Shown in pieces: positions 15,079 to 25,554 of a stretch of DNA of 64,000 bases (position 1 is the stretch's first letter; the number at the start of each line of letters is the position of its first letter). The notes under the pieces are model-generated. The model saw only the letters and a list, made by a program, of their open reading frames with translations. It did no database searches and was not told the origin of the DNA. Source of the DNA: Koleobacter methoxysyntrophicus (GTDB lineage Bacteria > Bacillota > Thermosediminibacteria > Koleobacterales > Koleobacteraceae); assembly GCF_017301615.1 (NCBI RefSeq), contig NZ_CP059066.1, forward strand, positions 1,781,001-1,845,000. The letters run 5' to 3'. Position numbers and translations under genes: made by a program.

Positions 15079-15561
15079 ATGGAATTTACCCATTTTAATG
15101 AAAACGGCAGAGCAAAAATGGTGGATGTATCCGAAAAACCCGATACCCTCAGGGAAGCCGCTGCAGCCGGAAGAGTATTTATGAAGGCGGAAACCCTTAA
15201 ATTGATTGAACAGGGCGCTGTTAAAAAGGGCGATGTGCTGGCAGTAGCCCAGGTAGCCGGAGTAATGGCTGCTAAAAAAACGGGTCACCTGATCCCCATG
15301 TGCCATCCCCTGTTTCTTACGGGTATAGACCTGAACTTCAATATTGACAGGGAACGGTTCTGTATCGAAGTCGAAGCGGTGGTCAGGACCCTGGGTAAAA
15401 CGGGCGTTGAGATGGAGGCGCTGACGGCAGTATCGGCGGCATGTTTAACCATATATGATATGTGTAAGTCGGTTGACAGGGAGATGGTTATCTCTGATAT
15501 CCGGCTGATGAAAAAAAGCGGGGGAAAGAGCGGGGAATTTGTTCGGGTAGAAAGTAAATGA
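15079..15561 (+). CDS. moaC: Cyclic pyranopterin monophosphate synthase MoaC
   Basis: 160-aa partner of MoaA that rearranges cyclo-dihydro-GTP to cPMP. It opens with THFNENGRAKMVDVSEKPDT and carries the family motifs KKTGHLIPMCHPLFLTG and GKTGVEMEALTAVSAACLTI. The catalytic lysine and aspartate region (MCKSVDREMVI) is intact. ATG 15079 follows GGAGGGTAGG; a longer in-frame opening overlaps moaA and is not used. Confidence 0.97.
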   Translation: MEFTHFNENGRAKMVDVSEKPDTLREAAAAGRVFMKAETLKLIEQGAVKKGDVLAVAQVAGVMAAKKTGHLIPMCHPLFLTGIDLNFNIDRERFCIEVEAVVRTLGKTGVEMEALTAVSAACLTIYDMCKSVDREMVISDIRLMKKSGGKSGEFVRVESK

Positions 15562-15594
15562 TAATCTCTAAATGTTGAGAAGGGAGATGAAACT

Positions 15595-16032
15595 GTGAAG
15601 GGTAAGGTAGTTGCGGTATGCACCAGCGAGAAAAAGGGAATGAGGAAGAAAGATATCGGGAAGGGAGAGCTGATAGAGGGCTTCGGCCTGAAAGGAGATG
15701 CCCACGGAGGGGACTGGCACAGACAGGTATCCTTACTTGCTGTGGAGAGCATTGAAAAGATGCAGAAAAAAGGCCTGAAAGTAGGCCCGGGAGATTTTGC
15801 CGAAAATATAACCACAAAGGGGCTTGATCTGGTTAACCTGCCCGTTGGGACCCGCTTAAGGGTAAATGGTGCTTTGATGGAGGTTACCCAGATCGGCAAG
15901 GAATGCCATTCCAGGTGTGCTATATATTATCAGGCCGGAGACTGTGTTATGCCGAGAGAAGGCATCTTCGTGAGGGTGTTAAAGAGCGGCCCGGTACAGG
16001 TGGGGGATATTGTAGAGGTGGTTTCAGAGTGA
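15595..16032 (+). CDS. MOSC-domain protein
   Basis: 145-aa stand-alone MOSC (molybdenum cofactor sulfurase C-terminal) domain. It starts at GTG 15595 after AAGGGAGATG. It contains GDAHGGDWHRQVSLLAVESI and GPGDFAENITTKG, and a conserved cysteine in KECHSRCAIYY that is thought to carry sulfur or bind the cofactor. Members act as Moco sulfur carriers or cofactor-binding reductase modules. GTGA overlap with mogA. Confidence 0.93.
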   Translation: MKGKVVAVCTSEKKGMRKKDIGKGELIEGFGLKGDAHGGDWHRQVSLLAVESIEKMQKKGLKVGPGDFAENITTKGLDLVNLPVGTRLRVNGALMEVTQIGKECHSRCAIYYQAGDCVMPREGIFVRVLKSGPVQVGDIVEVVSE

Positions 16033-16520
16033 TAAGGGTAGGTATCCTTACAGCAAGTGATAAGGGTTATAGAGGTGAAAGGGAGGATTTGAGCGCCGGT
16101 GTCATAAAAGAGCTTGTGGCAAAGATCGACGGCAGGGTTGAGAGTTACTGCATTGTACCCGATGATAAAGAAACTATAAAACAAAAACTGCTGGATATGT
16201 GCGGGCATGGAATGGATCTCATCATCACCACCGGCGGAACGGGATTAAGCCCCAGGGATAACACCCCTGATGCCACCCTTGAGGTAATAGAAAAGGAGGT
16301 TCCGGGTCTTTCGGAAGCTATGAGGGCAGAAGGATATAAAAAAACCCCCCATGCCCTTCTTTCAAGAGGTGTATGCGGGATAAAGGGGTCAACCCTTATT
16401 ATAAACCTTCCGGGCAGCCCCAAAGGGGTTAGAGAAAACCTGGAGGTTATCCTTCCTGCCATTCCCCACGGCATCCAGGTCCTGAAGGGAAAGATATCCG
16501 ACTGCGGTTCGGGAGAATGA
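16029..16520 (+). CDS. mogA: Molybdopterin adenylyltransferase MogA
   Basis: 163-aa enzyme that adenylates molybdopterin before MoeA acts. GTG 16029 overlaps the MOSC stop by 3 bases. It shows VGILTASDKGYRGEREDLS, the binding loop TTGGTGLSPRDNTPDATLEV and LPGSPKGVRENLEVILP, all typical of MogA/MoaB. With moaA, moaC and moeA this gives most of the pathway; moaD/moaE (molybdopterin synthase) and a MoeB-like activator are not in the window. Confidence 0.93.
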   Translation: MIRVGILTASDKGYRGEREDLSAGVIKELVAKIDGRVESYCIVPDDKETIKQKLLDMCGHGMDLIITTGGTGLSPRDNTPDATLEVIEKEVPGLSEAMRAEGYKKTPHALLSRGVCGIKGSTLIINLPGSPKGVRENLEVILPAIPHGIQVLKGKISDCGSGE

Positions 16521-16552
16521 GGTCCAATAATATATAATATAAATTTCTTGAG

Positions 16553-17344
16553 ATGAAACAAAAAACGGTGGTGATGGTTTTGAACAATTCTGATGAAAAG
16601 CTTTTTGAAGCACGGATAAAGGACTTGATAAACATAGCCCAAAAAAATGCAGTAAAGAGGGCGAGCAATTTCCTTGATCCGGGAGAACAGCAGATGGCCG
16701 AATATATTGCCGGAAAGTTTCCCGGAATAGGATTTTATTTTGAAGGGGGTTACCCTGAAGCCGAAAGGAGGATAATGATAGTGTTTCCCGATTACCTAGA
16801 AGAACAGCCTTTTGTACCTCCTCTTGGAGCCCTAAGGGTTACTCCCACCGGTGACCATAAACACCCCGGGCACAGGGATTATCTGGGAGCAATCCTCGGG
16901 CTGGGTATTGCCCGGGAAAAGACGGGAGACCTGCTGGTGGGCAGGGAGCACTGCGATGTAATCCTTAAAGAAGAAGTCCTGGAATATATAGGCCTTAACC
17001 TCGCAAGGGTAGGCAGTGTTCCGGTATCGGTAGAAGAGATTTCCATAAGAGAAATTTCACGGCCTAATGCAGCCTTTAAGGAGGTAAAAGGCACCGTTGC
17101 TTCTATGCGGCTGGATGCTGTTGCCAGCCTTGCCTTCGGCATATCACGATCGAAAATAGCACCTTATATAAAAGGCGAAAATTTAAGGGTTAATTTTAAA
17201 ACCGTAAAAGACCCTTCAACACCGGTTAAGGAGGGGGATGTGATTTCAGCTGCCCGCCTCGGAAGGATCAAAGTGATTGAAGTGGGAGGGCAGAGCAAAA
17301 AAGGGAGGACTTTTATTAAAATCCATAAATATGCGTCAAAATAA
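16553..17344 (+). CDS. YlmH-family S4-domain RNA-binding protein
   Basis: About 263 aa. The N-terminal two-thirds match the YlmH domain (FLDPGEQQMAEYI, GDHKHPGHRDYLGAILGLGI, then GDLLV). The last 80 residues are an S4 RNA-binding domain (MRLDAVASLAFGISRSK, then GENLRVNFK). YlmH in Bacillus lies in the division/ylm cluster and has been linked to ribosome rescue; here it follows mogA by 32 bases and may be an operon passenger. The start is uncertain: ATG 16553 has little ribosome binding site, whereas TTG 16580 follows GGTGGTG. The 3' end overlaps the convergent glycosylase gene by 9 bp. Confidence 0.88.
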   Translation: MKQKTVVMVLNNSDEKLFEARIKDLINIAQKNAVKRASNFLDPGEQQMAEYIAGKFPGIGFYFEGGYPEAERRIMIVFPDYLEEQPFVPPLGALRVTPTGDHKHPGHRDYLGAILGLGIAREKTGDLLVGREHCDVILKEEVLEYIGLNLARVGSVPVSVEEISIREISRPNAAFKEVKGTVASMRLDAVASLAFGISRSKIAPYIKGENLRVNFKTVKDPSTPVKEGDVISAARLGRIKVIEVGGQSKKGRTFIKIHKYASK

Positions 17345-17983
17345 GTTTCCGCTTCTTAAAGGGCATCCGGAACAATTCGGCTTTGTTTTCCTGCAGTAAT
17401 CCTTGCCAAGGGCTACAATAAGGGCATGGTATTCATTAAAGAGGCAAGGGTCAGGGGGAAGATTATCCATAAAAAGCCTCTGAATTTGTCCGTAAGTGGT
17501 TTCTTCTCCGAAGAACCCCAGCCTGGAAAAGATCCTTCTGGTATATGCGTCAACAACAAAAACGGGCAGATTGCCGGCATAAAGCAGAATGGAATCGGCT
17601 GTCTCCTCCCCGATGCCGTATATGCTGAGAAGTTCCTTTCGCAGAAGGGCCGTGGGTGTTTTGAACATTTCATCAAGGTCCCCTGAAAAACGGTTAAATA
17701 GGAAATTTACAAAGGCCTTTAATTTTTTTGCTTTCATGTTATAGTATCCGGAAGGCCGTATAATTTCGGCAAGGCTTTGTTCTTCTGCTTTATAAAGGGC
17801 TTCAGGGGTCATGAGGCCCTTTTTTTTCATGTTTTGAACAGCCTTTTCGACGTTTTTCCAGCTGGTTGACTGAGTAAGGATGGCTCCGATTATTACTTCA
17901 AAGGGGGAATCGGCGGGCCACCAGTTCTGGGGACCGAATTCCGAATACAGCCTGTTATATATCTGTAAGAGACGCTTTTTCAC
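17336..17983 (-). CDS. Endonuclease III-like HhH-GPD DNA glycosylase
   Basis: 215 aa from GTG 17983, which follows GGGGTGAT on the minus strand; the longer open frame upstream is AT-rich noncoding sequence. The helix-hairpin-helix/GPD region is IYGIGEETADSILLYAG followed by VVDAYTRR. The catalytic aspartate of VVDAYT is present, but the Nth lysine (GVGRKTA in E. coli) is replaced by Glu in GIGEETA, so a lyase-free glycosylase such as a 3-methyladenine or mismatch glycosylase is more likely than true Nth. The C-terminal Fe-S motif reads C-x6-C-x2-C and then Asn where the fourth cysteine should be (CPLRSGN), four residues before the stop. Confidence 0.85.
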   Translation of the reverse strand: MKKRLLQIYNRLYSEFGPQNWWPADSPFEVIIGAILTQSTSWKNVEKAVQNMKKKGLMTPEALYKAEEQSLAEIIRPSGYYNMKAKKLKAFVNFLFNRFSGDLDEMFKTPTALLRKELLSIYGIGEETADSILLYAGNLPVFVVDAYTRRIFSRLGFFGEETTYGQIQRLFMDNLPPDPCLFNEYHALIVALGKDYCRKTKPNCSGCPLRSGNLF

Positions 17984-18283
17984 TAATATCACCCCATGAT
18001 AGAGATTATACCATAAAGGGTTGACGATGAAAACGTTATTACAATAATAGGAAATCTGCAAATCATAAAACAAATTAAAAATTAATGGAAATGAATAAAA
18101 TATCCGGGTTGTGGGTAATATAGTAATGTTTGGAAAAGCACCAATTCGAATGGGAAATAAAGAAATTACAAGATATAATAAGAAAAAGTGATATATTATG
18201 GGTTTGATCAAAAATAATGGTCTGTATTATATAAAAAAAGAAGTTGATTTAAAAAAACCTTTTTATTAAGATTATATTTGGAA

Positions 18284-18310
18284 TTAGCACTCAATTGAAG
18301 TGAGTGCTAA
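18284..18310 (+). promoter_or_regulatory. CIRCE operator (HrcA-binding)
   Basis: TTAGCACTC, a 9-bp spacer and GAGTGCTAA match the CIRCE inverted repeat exactly. It lies 36 bases before groES and should give HrcA-controlled heat induction of groESL. hrcA is not in the window. Confidence 0.97.
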
Positions 18311-18345
18311 CAAATAAATAAAATATTACATAAGGGAGGGTTACT

Positions 18346-18630
18346 ATGAACATCAAACCTTTAGGAGATCGCGTAGTGATCAAGGTACTGGAGAGTGAAG
18401 AAAAAACAAAGAGCGGGATCGTTATTCCCGATACAGCAAAAGAGAAACCACAGGAAGGAAAAGTTGTTGCAGTCGGATCAGGCGAAGTAGTTGACGGTAA
18501 GAAGATTCCCCTTGAAGTTAAGGTAGGAGACAGGGTTATTTACTCTAAGTATGCCGGGACAGAAGTTAAGCTTGACGGGGAAGAGTACCTTATCCTTCGC
18601 CAGAATGATATCCTTGCAATAGTTGAATAA
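18346..18630 (+). CDS. groES: Co-chaperonin GroES
   Basis: 94-aa GroES that caps GroEL. It has [20 protein letters not shown], the mobile loop [15 protein letters not shown] and the terminal DILAIVE. Strong AAGGGAGGG before ATG 18346. CIRCE is directly upstream and groEL follows after 40 bases. Confidence 0.98.
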   Translation: MNIKPLGDRVVIKVLESEEKTKSGIVIPDTAKEKPQEGKVVAVGSGEVVDGKKIPLEVKVGDRVIYSKYAGTEVKLDGEEYLILRQNDILAIVE

Positions 18631-18670
18631 ATAACTATTATAAATTAGAATTAGAGGAGGTCGAGAGTAA

Positions 18671-20290
<1,620 letters not shown>

Positions 20291-20306
20291 TAAATTGATG
20301 TATCTT

Positions 20307-20340
20307 AAAGCCCCTATGTGAATTCACATAGGGGCTTTAA
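20307..20340. terminator. Bidirectional terminator between groEL and the LysM gene
   Basis: AAAGCCCCTATGTGAA (20307-20322) and TTCACATAGGGGCTTT (20323-20338) are a 16-bp perfect palindrome, giving a stem with A-rich and T-rich flanks on both sides. It sits between convergent genes and can serve both strands. Confidence 0.9.
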
Positions 20341-20357
20341 ACATATTGCTGTTGTCA

Positions 20358-21230
20358 TTATTTGTCAGGAGGTAATTCGTAAAAGGACGCCTTTTTTACC
20401 ATAGCCTGATGCTGTGGATCTACTTTCCCGGTTTTATGAACAGCACTTCCCAAAAAGTGCACACATATCATCCCCGGAAAGTTATTATCCGTGATACTCT
20501 GACTTCCATGAGGCATCCCGATCAGAGAAGCCGCAATTTTTTTGCCGTTAATTATTGCTACAACGGCCCTTCTTTCCCAGCTCCATTCACCGTATATTCG
20601 TTTCAATATCTCCGTGTCTTTAGGTGTCCGGGGTTCAACATCAGAATGAAGGGTTCCGAAACGGTGAACGACATTAAACATAAGGTTCGTATCAACATCT
20701 ATAAGTGTATAGGTCATTTTCGGTTTTAAGAGTTTTTTTACTTCTTTCCAGGGCATCAACAGGACCCCTTCACCTTCGATGGATTTCGGTTTTTGTTCAA
20801 TTGAAGTTGTCCTTACGGGTGGGTTTATAACCCGGATAGTTTCGCCGTTTTTTTGTTTGATTTGACCATTCGGGGGTTGAAGTTTTGGTTTTTGTTCAGG
20901 TTCAGGTTCGGGTACTATAAGGGCTTGATTTATATAGATTAAGTTGATATTATTTATATTATTAACAGATGCTAATTCCGAAATGGTAACCCCGAATCTT
21001 TTCGAAAGGCTGTAAAGAGTATCACCCTTTTTTACGATGTATATTTTACCTTTGGTTTTACCGGCATAATGTTCTTGTGCTGCTGCTTTCTCTCTTAATT
21101 CTTCCTTGGCCGAAAAAATTATTTCCCTCGGGGGAGAAACGCACAGGAAAACGGATGGCGGATATAGAAATATTACACATAAAAGGCTTAACAAGGTTAT
21201 GCAGATAAGAAGAATAGGAGATTTAACCAT
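20358..21230 (-). CDS. LysM-domain cell-wall-associated protein
   Basis: 290-aa secreted or membrane-anchored protein. Residues 5-33 are a hydrophobic signal/anchor segment. A LysM repeat (IYIVKKGDTLYSLSKRFGVT, then LASVNNI) at about 63-107 binds peptidoglycan. After a linker rich in Pro and Gln, the C-terminal 130 residues form a separate domain with many conserved polar residues (GEWSWERRAVVAIINGKKIA, GMPHGS, then HFLGSAVHKTGKVDPQHQ). The His, Asp and Glu pattern suggests an enzyme or metal site, and the same domain type occurs in other Clostridia LysM proteins, but I know no assigned activity. It converges on groEL. Confidence 0.8.
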   Translation of the reverse strand: MVKSPILLICITLLSLLCVIFLYPPSVFLCVSPPREIIFSAKEELREKAAAQEHYAGKTKGKIYIVKKGDTLYSLSKRFGVTISELASVNNINNINLIYINQALIVPEPEPEQKPKLQPPNGQIKQKNGETIRVINPPVRTTSIEQKPKSIEGEGVLLMPWKEVKKLLKPKMTYTLIDVDTNLMFNVVHRFGTLHSDVEPRTPKDTEILKRIYGEWSWERRAVVAIINGKKIAASLIGMPHGSQSITDNNFPGMICVHFLGSAVHKTGKVDPQHQAMVKKASFYELPPDK

Positions 21231-21413
21231 ATTTTAAGTCCTCCTGTTTTATCCTGTTCCTTATACCTTTCAACAAGCAAGTTGATAGAATTCCGTTAAC
21301 CGAAAACTATCCTTTGCGTGATATTGCCAATTCCCTCCTATACCCGATACGTTCATTGATAGTTTTTGTTCAATTCAGGGTAATTATACTTTTTGCCACA
21401 GCGGGGTGATTAT

Positions 21414-22127
21414 TTGAAAACACTGTATTTAGATTGTTTTTGCGGCATAAGCGGTGACAAGATGCTGGGCTTGCTGGTGGATTTAGGGGTAAATTTAGAT
21501 GTAATAATAGAGGGTATTAACAAAATGGGGGTTTCCGGTTTCCTGATAAAGGCTGAAAGGAAGAAATCCGGTTTTATAGAAGGCACGAATGTGTGGGTTA
21601 ATGTTTATGAAGAACAGCCCTATAGAAATCTAAAGGATATTATTCAAATGATAGAATCCAGCACATTGGCAGAAAATATAAAGGGCATGTCAAAGCAAAT
21701 GTTTTATAACCTGGCCAGGGGAGAGGCAAAAGCCCACGGTCAGGACGAGATGGAATTGCTCTTCCATGAAAAGGGTGCCGTAGATACGATAGTCGATATC
21801 GTCGGCACGGCAATAGGAATACACGAACTGGGATTTGACAGGGTTTATTCATCCCCCCTGCATCTGGGCTCCGGTTTCTTGAAAATGGGAGAAAAAAGGA
21901 TTCCCATACCCAGCCCTGCGGCAATAGAGATATTGAAGAGTGTTCCCGTATATTCCAGCGGCATTCCTGCAGAGCTGGTAACACCGACGGGAGCTGCCAT
22001 TGTTGTTACCCTTGCCGAGGAATTCAGGGCATTACCCCCTATGGCTATAGTTAAGGTGGGTTATGGGTGCGGTAAGCGGGAACTGGAGATTCCCGATATG
22101 CTCAGGGGAGTTGTTATGAAGGCTTAA
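21414..22127 (+). CDS. LarC N-terminal half (LarC1-like), nickel-pincer cofactor family
   Basis: 237 aa from TTG 21414 (GCGGGGTGAT upstream). LYLDCFCGISGDKMLGLLVD and FHEKGAVDTIVDIVGTA match the start of LarC, which inserts nickel into the lactate-racemase pincer nucleotide. It also has TPTGAAIVVTLAEEF and ends GYGCGKRELEIPDMLRGVV. Full LarC is about 400 aa, or two ORFs (LarC1 and LarC2) joined by frameshifting in Lactobacillus. Here no LarC2 sequence follows; guaA begins 43 bases later. The His-rich linker usually at the LarC1/LarC2 border is also missing. No larA, larB or larE is nearby. Confidence 0.8.
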   Translation: MKTLYLDCFCGISGDKMLGLLVDLGVNLDVIIEGINKMGVSGFLIKAERKKSGFIEGTNVWVNVYEEQPYRNLKDIIQMIESSTLAENIKGMSKQMFYNLARGEAKAHGQDEMELLFHEKGAVDTIVDIVGTAIGIHELGFDRVYSSPLHLGSGFLKMGEKRIPIPSPAAIEILKSVPVYSSGIPAELVTPTGAAIVVTLAEEFRALPPMAIVKVGYGCGKRELEIPDMLRGVVMKA

Positions 22128-22170
22128 AAAGTGAACATCTCTAAATAAAGCTAAAAGGAGGAAAAGGATT

Positions 22171-23706
22171 TTGTTTGGTAGTGAATTGATTCTTATTCTC
22201 GACTTCGGAGGCCAGTACAGCCAGTTAATAGCCCGTAGAGTCAGGGAAGCCAGTGTATATTGTGAGATCAAGCCCTACAGGATTTCACTCGAGGAGATCA
22301 TGCGGTTAAATCCCAAAGGGATAATCATGTCCGGCGGGCCGGCCAGCGTTTATGCAGAAAATGCCCCTAGAATCGAGCCGGGTCTGTTCGAACTGGGGAT
22401 ACCCGTGCTGGGGATCTGTTACGGCATGCAGCTTATGGCCCTAACTCTGGGAGGAGTTGTTAAGAGGGCCGAAAGGAAGGAATACGGTATAACCCCCCTC
22501 TTTATAGATAGGCCTGAGGGGATACTGCAGGGGTTTTCAGGGGAAACTCAGGCATTAATGAGCCATGGTGACTCCATAGAAAAGCCGCCGGCAGGATTTA
22601 AAGTACTTGCCCACACCGAAAACACCCCTATTGCTGCGATGGGCAACCCCGAAAAAAACCTCTTCGGTGTCCAGTTTCACCCTGAAGTGCACCACACCCC
22701 CGGAGGCCAGGAGATTATCAGGAATTTCCTCTTCAACATCTGTGAATGCTCCGGTGACTGGACGGTTGAATCCTTTGTTGATAATACCGTAAGGGGAATA
22801 AAGGAACGGGTAGGAGACAGGAAGGTATTATGTGCCCTGAGCGGAGGTATCGATTCGTCCGTCGCAGCGGTCCTGGTTCACAGGGCGGTTGGAGATAACC
22901 TGACCTGTATTTTTGTGGACCACGGTCTCCTGCGAAAGGACGAAGGGGCCAAAGTTGAGCGGATATTTAGGGAGACCTTTGACGTGAACCTCATAAAGGT
23001 TGAAGCAGGGGAACGGTTTTTGGGAAAATTAAAGGGTATAACCGACCCTGAAAGAAAGCGGAAAATAATAGGTGAAGAATTCATAAGGGTTTTTGAAGAA
23101 GAAGCCAAAAAACTGGGGAAAATAGACTTCCTCGTCCAGGGAACCCTTTACCCCGATGTGATAGAGAGCGGCACCGACACGGCAGCAGTAATCAAGAGTC
23201 ACCACAATGTGGGCGGGCTCCCGGAAGATATGGACTTCGAACTGATAGAACCTTTAAGGGACCTTTTCAAAGACGAGGTAAGGAAGGTGGCTGCAGAAAT
23301 CGGCCTCCCCGATGAGATAGTCTGGAGACAGCCCTTCCCGGGACCGGGCCTTGCCGTAAGGGTTTTAGGGGAAATAACGGAAGAAAAGCTTGCCATCCTG
23401 AGGGAAGCCGATGCTGTAGTTGAGGAAGAAATCAAGAAGGCGGGCCTTTATAAGGAAATATGGCAGGCCTTTGCCGTCCTCCCCAATATGAAGAGTGTGG
23501 GTGTAATGGGGGATGACAGGACATATGCCTATGCCGTAATAATACGGGCCGTAAACAGTTCCGACGGAATGACTGCCGATTGGGTGAGGTTACCTTATGA
23601 GGTCCTTGAACGGATATCCAGCAGGATAGTAAACGAGGTAAGGGGCGTCAACCGGGTTGTATATGACATAACATCTAAACCTCCCGGGACTATCGAGTGG
23701 GAGTAG
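22171..23706 (+). CDS. guaA: GMP synthase (glutamine-hydrolysing) GuaA
   Basis: 511-aa enzyme converting XMP to GMP with ATP and glutamine. The N-terminal class I amidotransferase has [10 protein letters not shown] (nucleophile Cys) and [11 protein letters not shown]. The ATP-pyrophosphatase domain has [17 protein letters not shown], and the C-terminus is the dimerisation domain ending [16 protein letters not shown] 22171 follows AAAAGGAGGAAAAGG. Complete and typical. Confidence 0.98.
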   Translation: MFGSELILILDFGGQYSQLIARRVREASVYCEIKPYRISLEEIMRLNPKGIIMSGGPASVYAENAPRIEPGLFELGIPVLGICYGMQLMALTLGGVVKRAERKEYGITPLFIDRPEGILQGFSGETQALMSHGDSIEKPPAGFKVLAHTENTPIAAMGNPEKNLFGVQFHPEVHHTPGGQEIIRNFLFNICECSGDWTVESFVDNTVRGIKERVGDRKVLCALSGGIDSSVAAVLVHRAVGDNLTCIFVDHGLLRKDEGAKVERIFRETFDVNLIKVEAGERFLGKLKGITDPERKRKIIGEEFIRVFEEEAKKLGKIDFLVQGTLYPDVIESGTDTAAVIKSHHNVGGLPEDMDFELIEPLRDLFKDEVRKVAAEIGLPDEIVWRQPFPGPGLAVRVLGEITEEKLAILREADAVVEEEIKKAGLYKEIWQAFAVLPNMKSVGVMGDDRTYAYAVIIRAVNSSDGMTADWVRLPYEVLERISSRIVNEVRGVNRVVYDITSKPPGTIEWE

Positions 23707-23765
23707 GGAAATATCAGCAGGTTTTAAATTTTCAGGGATGGGCTTATAGGAGGGGGTATGATTTG

Positions 23766-24203
23766 ATGGATCTAATAAAACTGAAGGTTAAAACGGTTGT
23801 TTTATCTTCTCAGGGTTTGTGTTCGCTTTTGCTGACCGATGAAGGAGAAAAAAAGGTGCTGCCTATTACGATCGGTTTTTTCGAGGCCCAGGCTATAGCA
23901 TTCCCCCTGGAAGGGAAAACCCCTCCCAGACCTTTAACTCACGATTTACTCAAAACCATATGCCAGAAACTAAATGGGGAATTGGAAAAGGTGGTCATAA
24001 CAGATATAAAAGATGATACTTACTATTCAGAGATATACCTGCGGCGCAACGGTGATATAATGCAGATAGATGCCCGACCCAGTGATGCTATTGCCCTAGC
24101 GTTGCGTTATGATGCTCCTATTTATATGGCTCCGAGGTTGGTTGAATTTACCTATGATTACTCGGATATTTTTAAAGATTACGTGGATGGAGACATAGAT
24201 TAA
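23766..24203 (+). CDS. Bifunctional nuclease (BFN)-domain family protein
   Basis: 145 aa from ATG 23766 after AGGAGGGGG. It shows LPITIGFFEAQAIAFPLEG, RPLTHDLLKTI and DARPSDAIALALRYDAPIY, the three landmark motifs of the DUF151/BFN family. Plant members have RNase/DNase activity; bacterial ones are uncharacterised. A longer in-frame opening overlaps the guaA end and lacks a ribosome binding site. Confidence 0.9.
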   Translation: MDLIKLKVKTVVLSSQGLCSLLLTDEGEKKVLPITIGFFEAQAIAFPLEGKTPPRPLTHDLLKTICQKLNGELEKVVITDIKDDTYYSEIYLRRNGDIMQIDARPSDAIALALRYDAPIYMAPRLVEFTYDYSDIFKDYVDGDID

Positions 24204-24259
24204 TTTTAACTTAGGGAATCTGCTAAACAACATAACTTCAAAGACCAGCGAAATAACAG

Positions 24260-24910
24260 TTAAGGCTGGCTCTGGTTATCTGCCTTGAGCCGGTCTATTA
24301 TATCGCCAAAGTCACCGAAGGGTACAACCTGAATATTGTCACTCCTGCAGTAATCTAAAAGAAAACCCTTTGCGAATACCAGATCAGCTTCCCTGCTTAC
24401 ACATATATCGGAATAACCGTCTCCGATGTATATGACCTGACGGTTTTCTTTTTTTAAGGATTTCAAGATATTTTTCTTGCAGGTGCCGCACTGGCCGCAG
24501 GCCGGGTTTATGTTTGGACATTTTATTGAATAACGGTTATTGTTAATAATCAGGCGATTTGCAAAAAAGGGGAGATATGAAAGGCCGTATTTATTTAGAA
24601 TGTATTCAATCATTAAATCATAACCATCGCTCAGGATATATACCTCATAACCTTCTTGCTGACATAATTCAATAAACGGTTTAAAAAAATCGTCTATTTC
24701 AATGGTATCCAGCACCCTATACAGGTCGTCTTCCGCTGCATTGAAGAGCTTAAAGGTCTGTCGCGCACATTCTTCCGTTGAAATTTCTCCCCGTTCCCAT
24801 TTATCGTTTATTTCCTTCCAGCCTTCCCTGCAGAAGTTTTCCACCATTACAAGGCAGACGTCTTCCTTGGTTACCGTTCCATCAAAGTCAATAAAAAACA
24901 TTTTTTTCAT
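24260..24910 (-). CDS. HAD-IB phosphatase, MtnX-like, in the thiamine operon
   Basis: 216 aa. HAD motif I is FIDFDGTVTKED, motif II the serine in ILSDGYD, motif III a lysine of the CKK region and motif IV YIGDGYSDICVS. The cap region carries a cysteine group CPNINPACGQCGTC, typical of the MtnX-like subgroup. MtnX acts in methionine salvage, but no mtn genes are present here. Position as last gene of the TPP-riboswitch operon, 2 bases after thiE, points to a thiamine-monophosphate phosphatase. That would feed thiamine to the pyrophosphokinase at 51149-51790. Inference only. Confidence 0.8.
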   Translation of the reverse strand: MKKMFFIDFDGTVTKEDVCLVMVENFCREGWKEINDKWERGEISTEECARQTFKLFNAAEDDLYRVLDTIEIDDFFKPFIELCQQEGYEVYILSDGYDLMIEYILNKYGLSYLPFFANRLIINNNRYSIKCPNINPACGQCGTCKKNILKSLKKENRQVIYIGDGYSDICVSREADLVFAKGFLLDYCRSDNIQVVPFGDFGDIIDRLKADNQSQP

Positions 24911-24912
24911 CT

Positions 24913-25554
24913 CTAATTACCCTTCCATAAAGAAATTAGCTGCCGGCTTATAGCCCCGGTATTCTGCTTGCCCAAAATAGCCGAAACCAGAGCAATTCCG
25001 TCTACACCGGTTTGCTTTACTTCCGCTGCATTTGTCTCATTTATTCCACCGATAGCAACCACAGGAATTTTAACACTGTCCTTTATTCTCTTTAATTCTT
25101 CGAGCCCGATGGGCTTACCCGCATCGGATTTTGTGCCCGTATAATAAACGGGTCCAGCGCCCAGGTAATCTGCACCTAAAGCTTTTCCCTGCTTGGCTTC
25201 ATCGAGGTTTGATACGGAATAACCCAGTATTTTATCTGCCCCTATGATTTTTCTCGCCGCCTGTAAAGGCAGGTCTTCCTGTCCTATATGAAGGCCTTCG
25301 GCATCGACGGCAAGCATGATATCCAGCCTGTCGTTTATAATTAAGGGAATACCGTAATGAGAGGTTAATTGTTTCATTTTAAGGGCTGTATTATAGAACT
25401 CCTTCGAAGATACTTCTTTTTCCCTTAACTGAACCAAAGTAACCCCGCCGAGGATAGCTTCTTCTACGGCCGCAAACAGGTCACGGCCTTTCAAAATGTT
25501 GCGATCGGTAACAAGGTAAAGAGAGTAATCGACAGAATCTTTTTTTATTCCCAT
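24913..25554 (-). CDS. thiE: Thiamine phosphate synthase ThiE
   Basis: 213-aa TIM-barrel enzyme joining HMP-PP and thiazole phosphate to thiamine monophosphate. Motifs: LVTDRNILKGRDLFAAVEEA, VQLREKEVSSKEFY, LIINDRLDIMLAVDAEGLHI, DYLGAGPVYYTGTKSDA and VAIGGINETNAAEV. All phosphate-binding and pyrophosphate-binding positions look normal. Overlaps the thiM stop by about 10 bases. Confidence 0.97.
   Translation of the reverse strand: MGIKKDSVDYSLYLVTDRNILKGRDLFAAVEEAILGGVTLVQLREKEVSSKEFYNTALKMKQLTSHYGIPLIINDRLDIMLAVDAEGLHIGQEDLPLQAARKIIGADKILGYSVSNLDEAKQGKALGADYLGAGPVYYTGTKSDAGKPIGLEELKRIKDSVKIPVVAIGGINETNAAEVKQTGVDGIALVSAILGKQNTGAISRQLISLWKGN

Noticed and set aside
16553-16580. TTG 16580 as the ylmH start
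   Set aside because: Better ribosome binding site but not decisive; kept as an alternative in the annotation instead of replacing ATG 16553.
17984-18211. N-terminal extension of the EndoIII-like gene
   Set aside because: AT-rich, hydrophobic translation unlike the family; GTG 17983 has a proper ribosome binding site and fits the family N-terminus.
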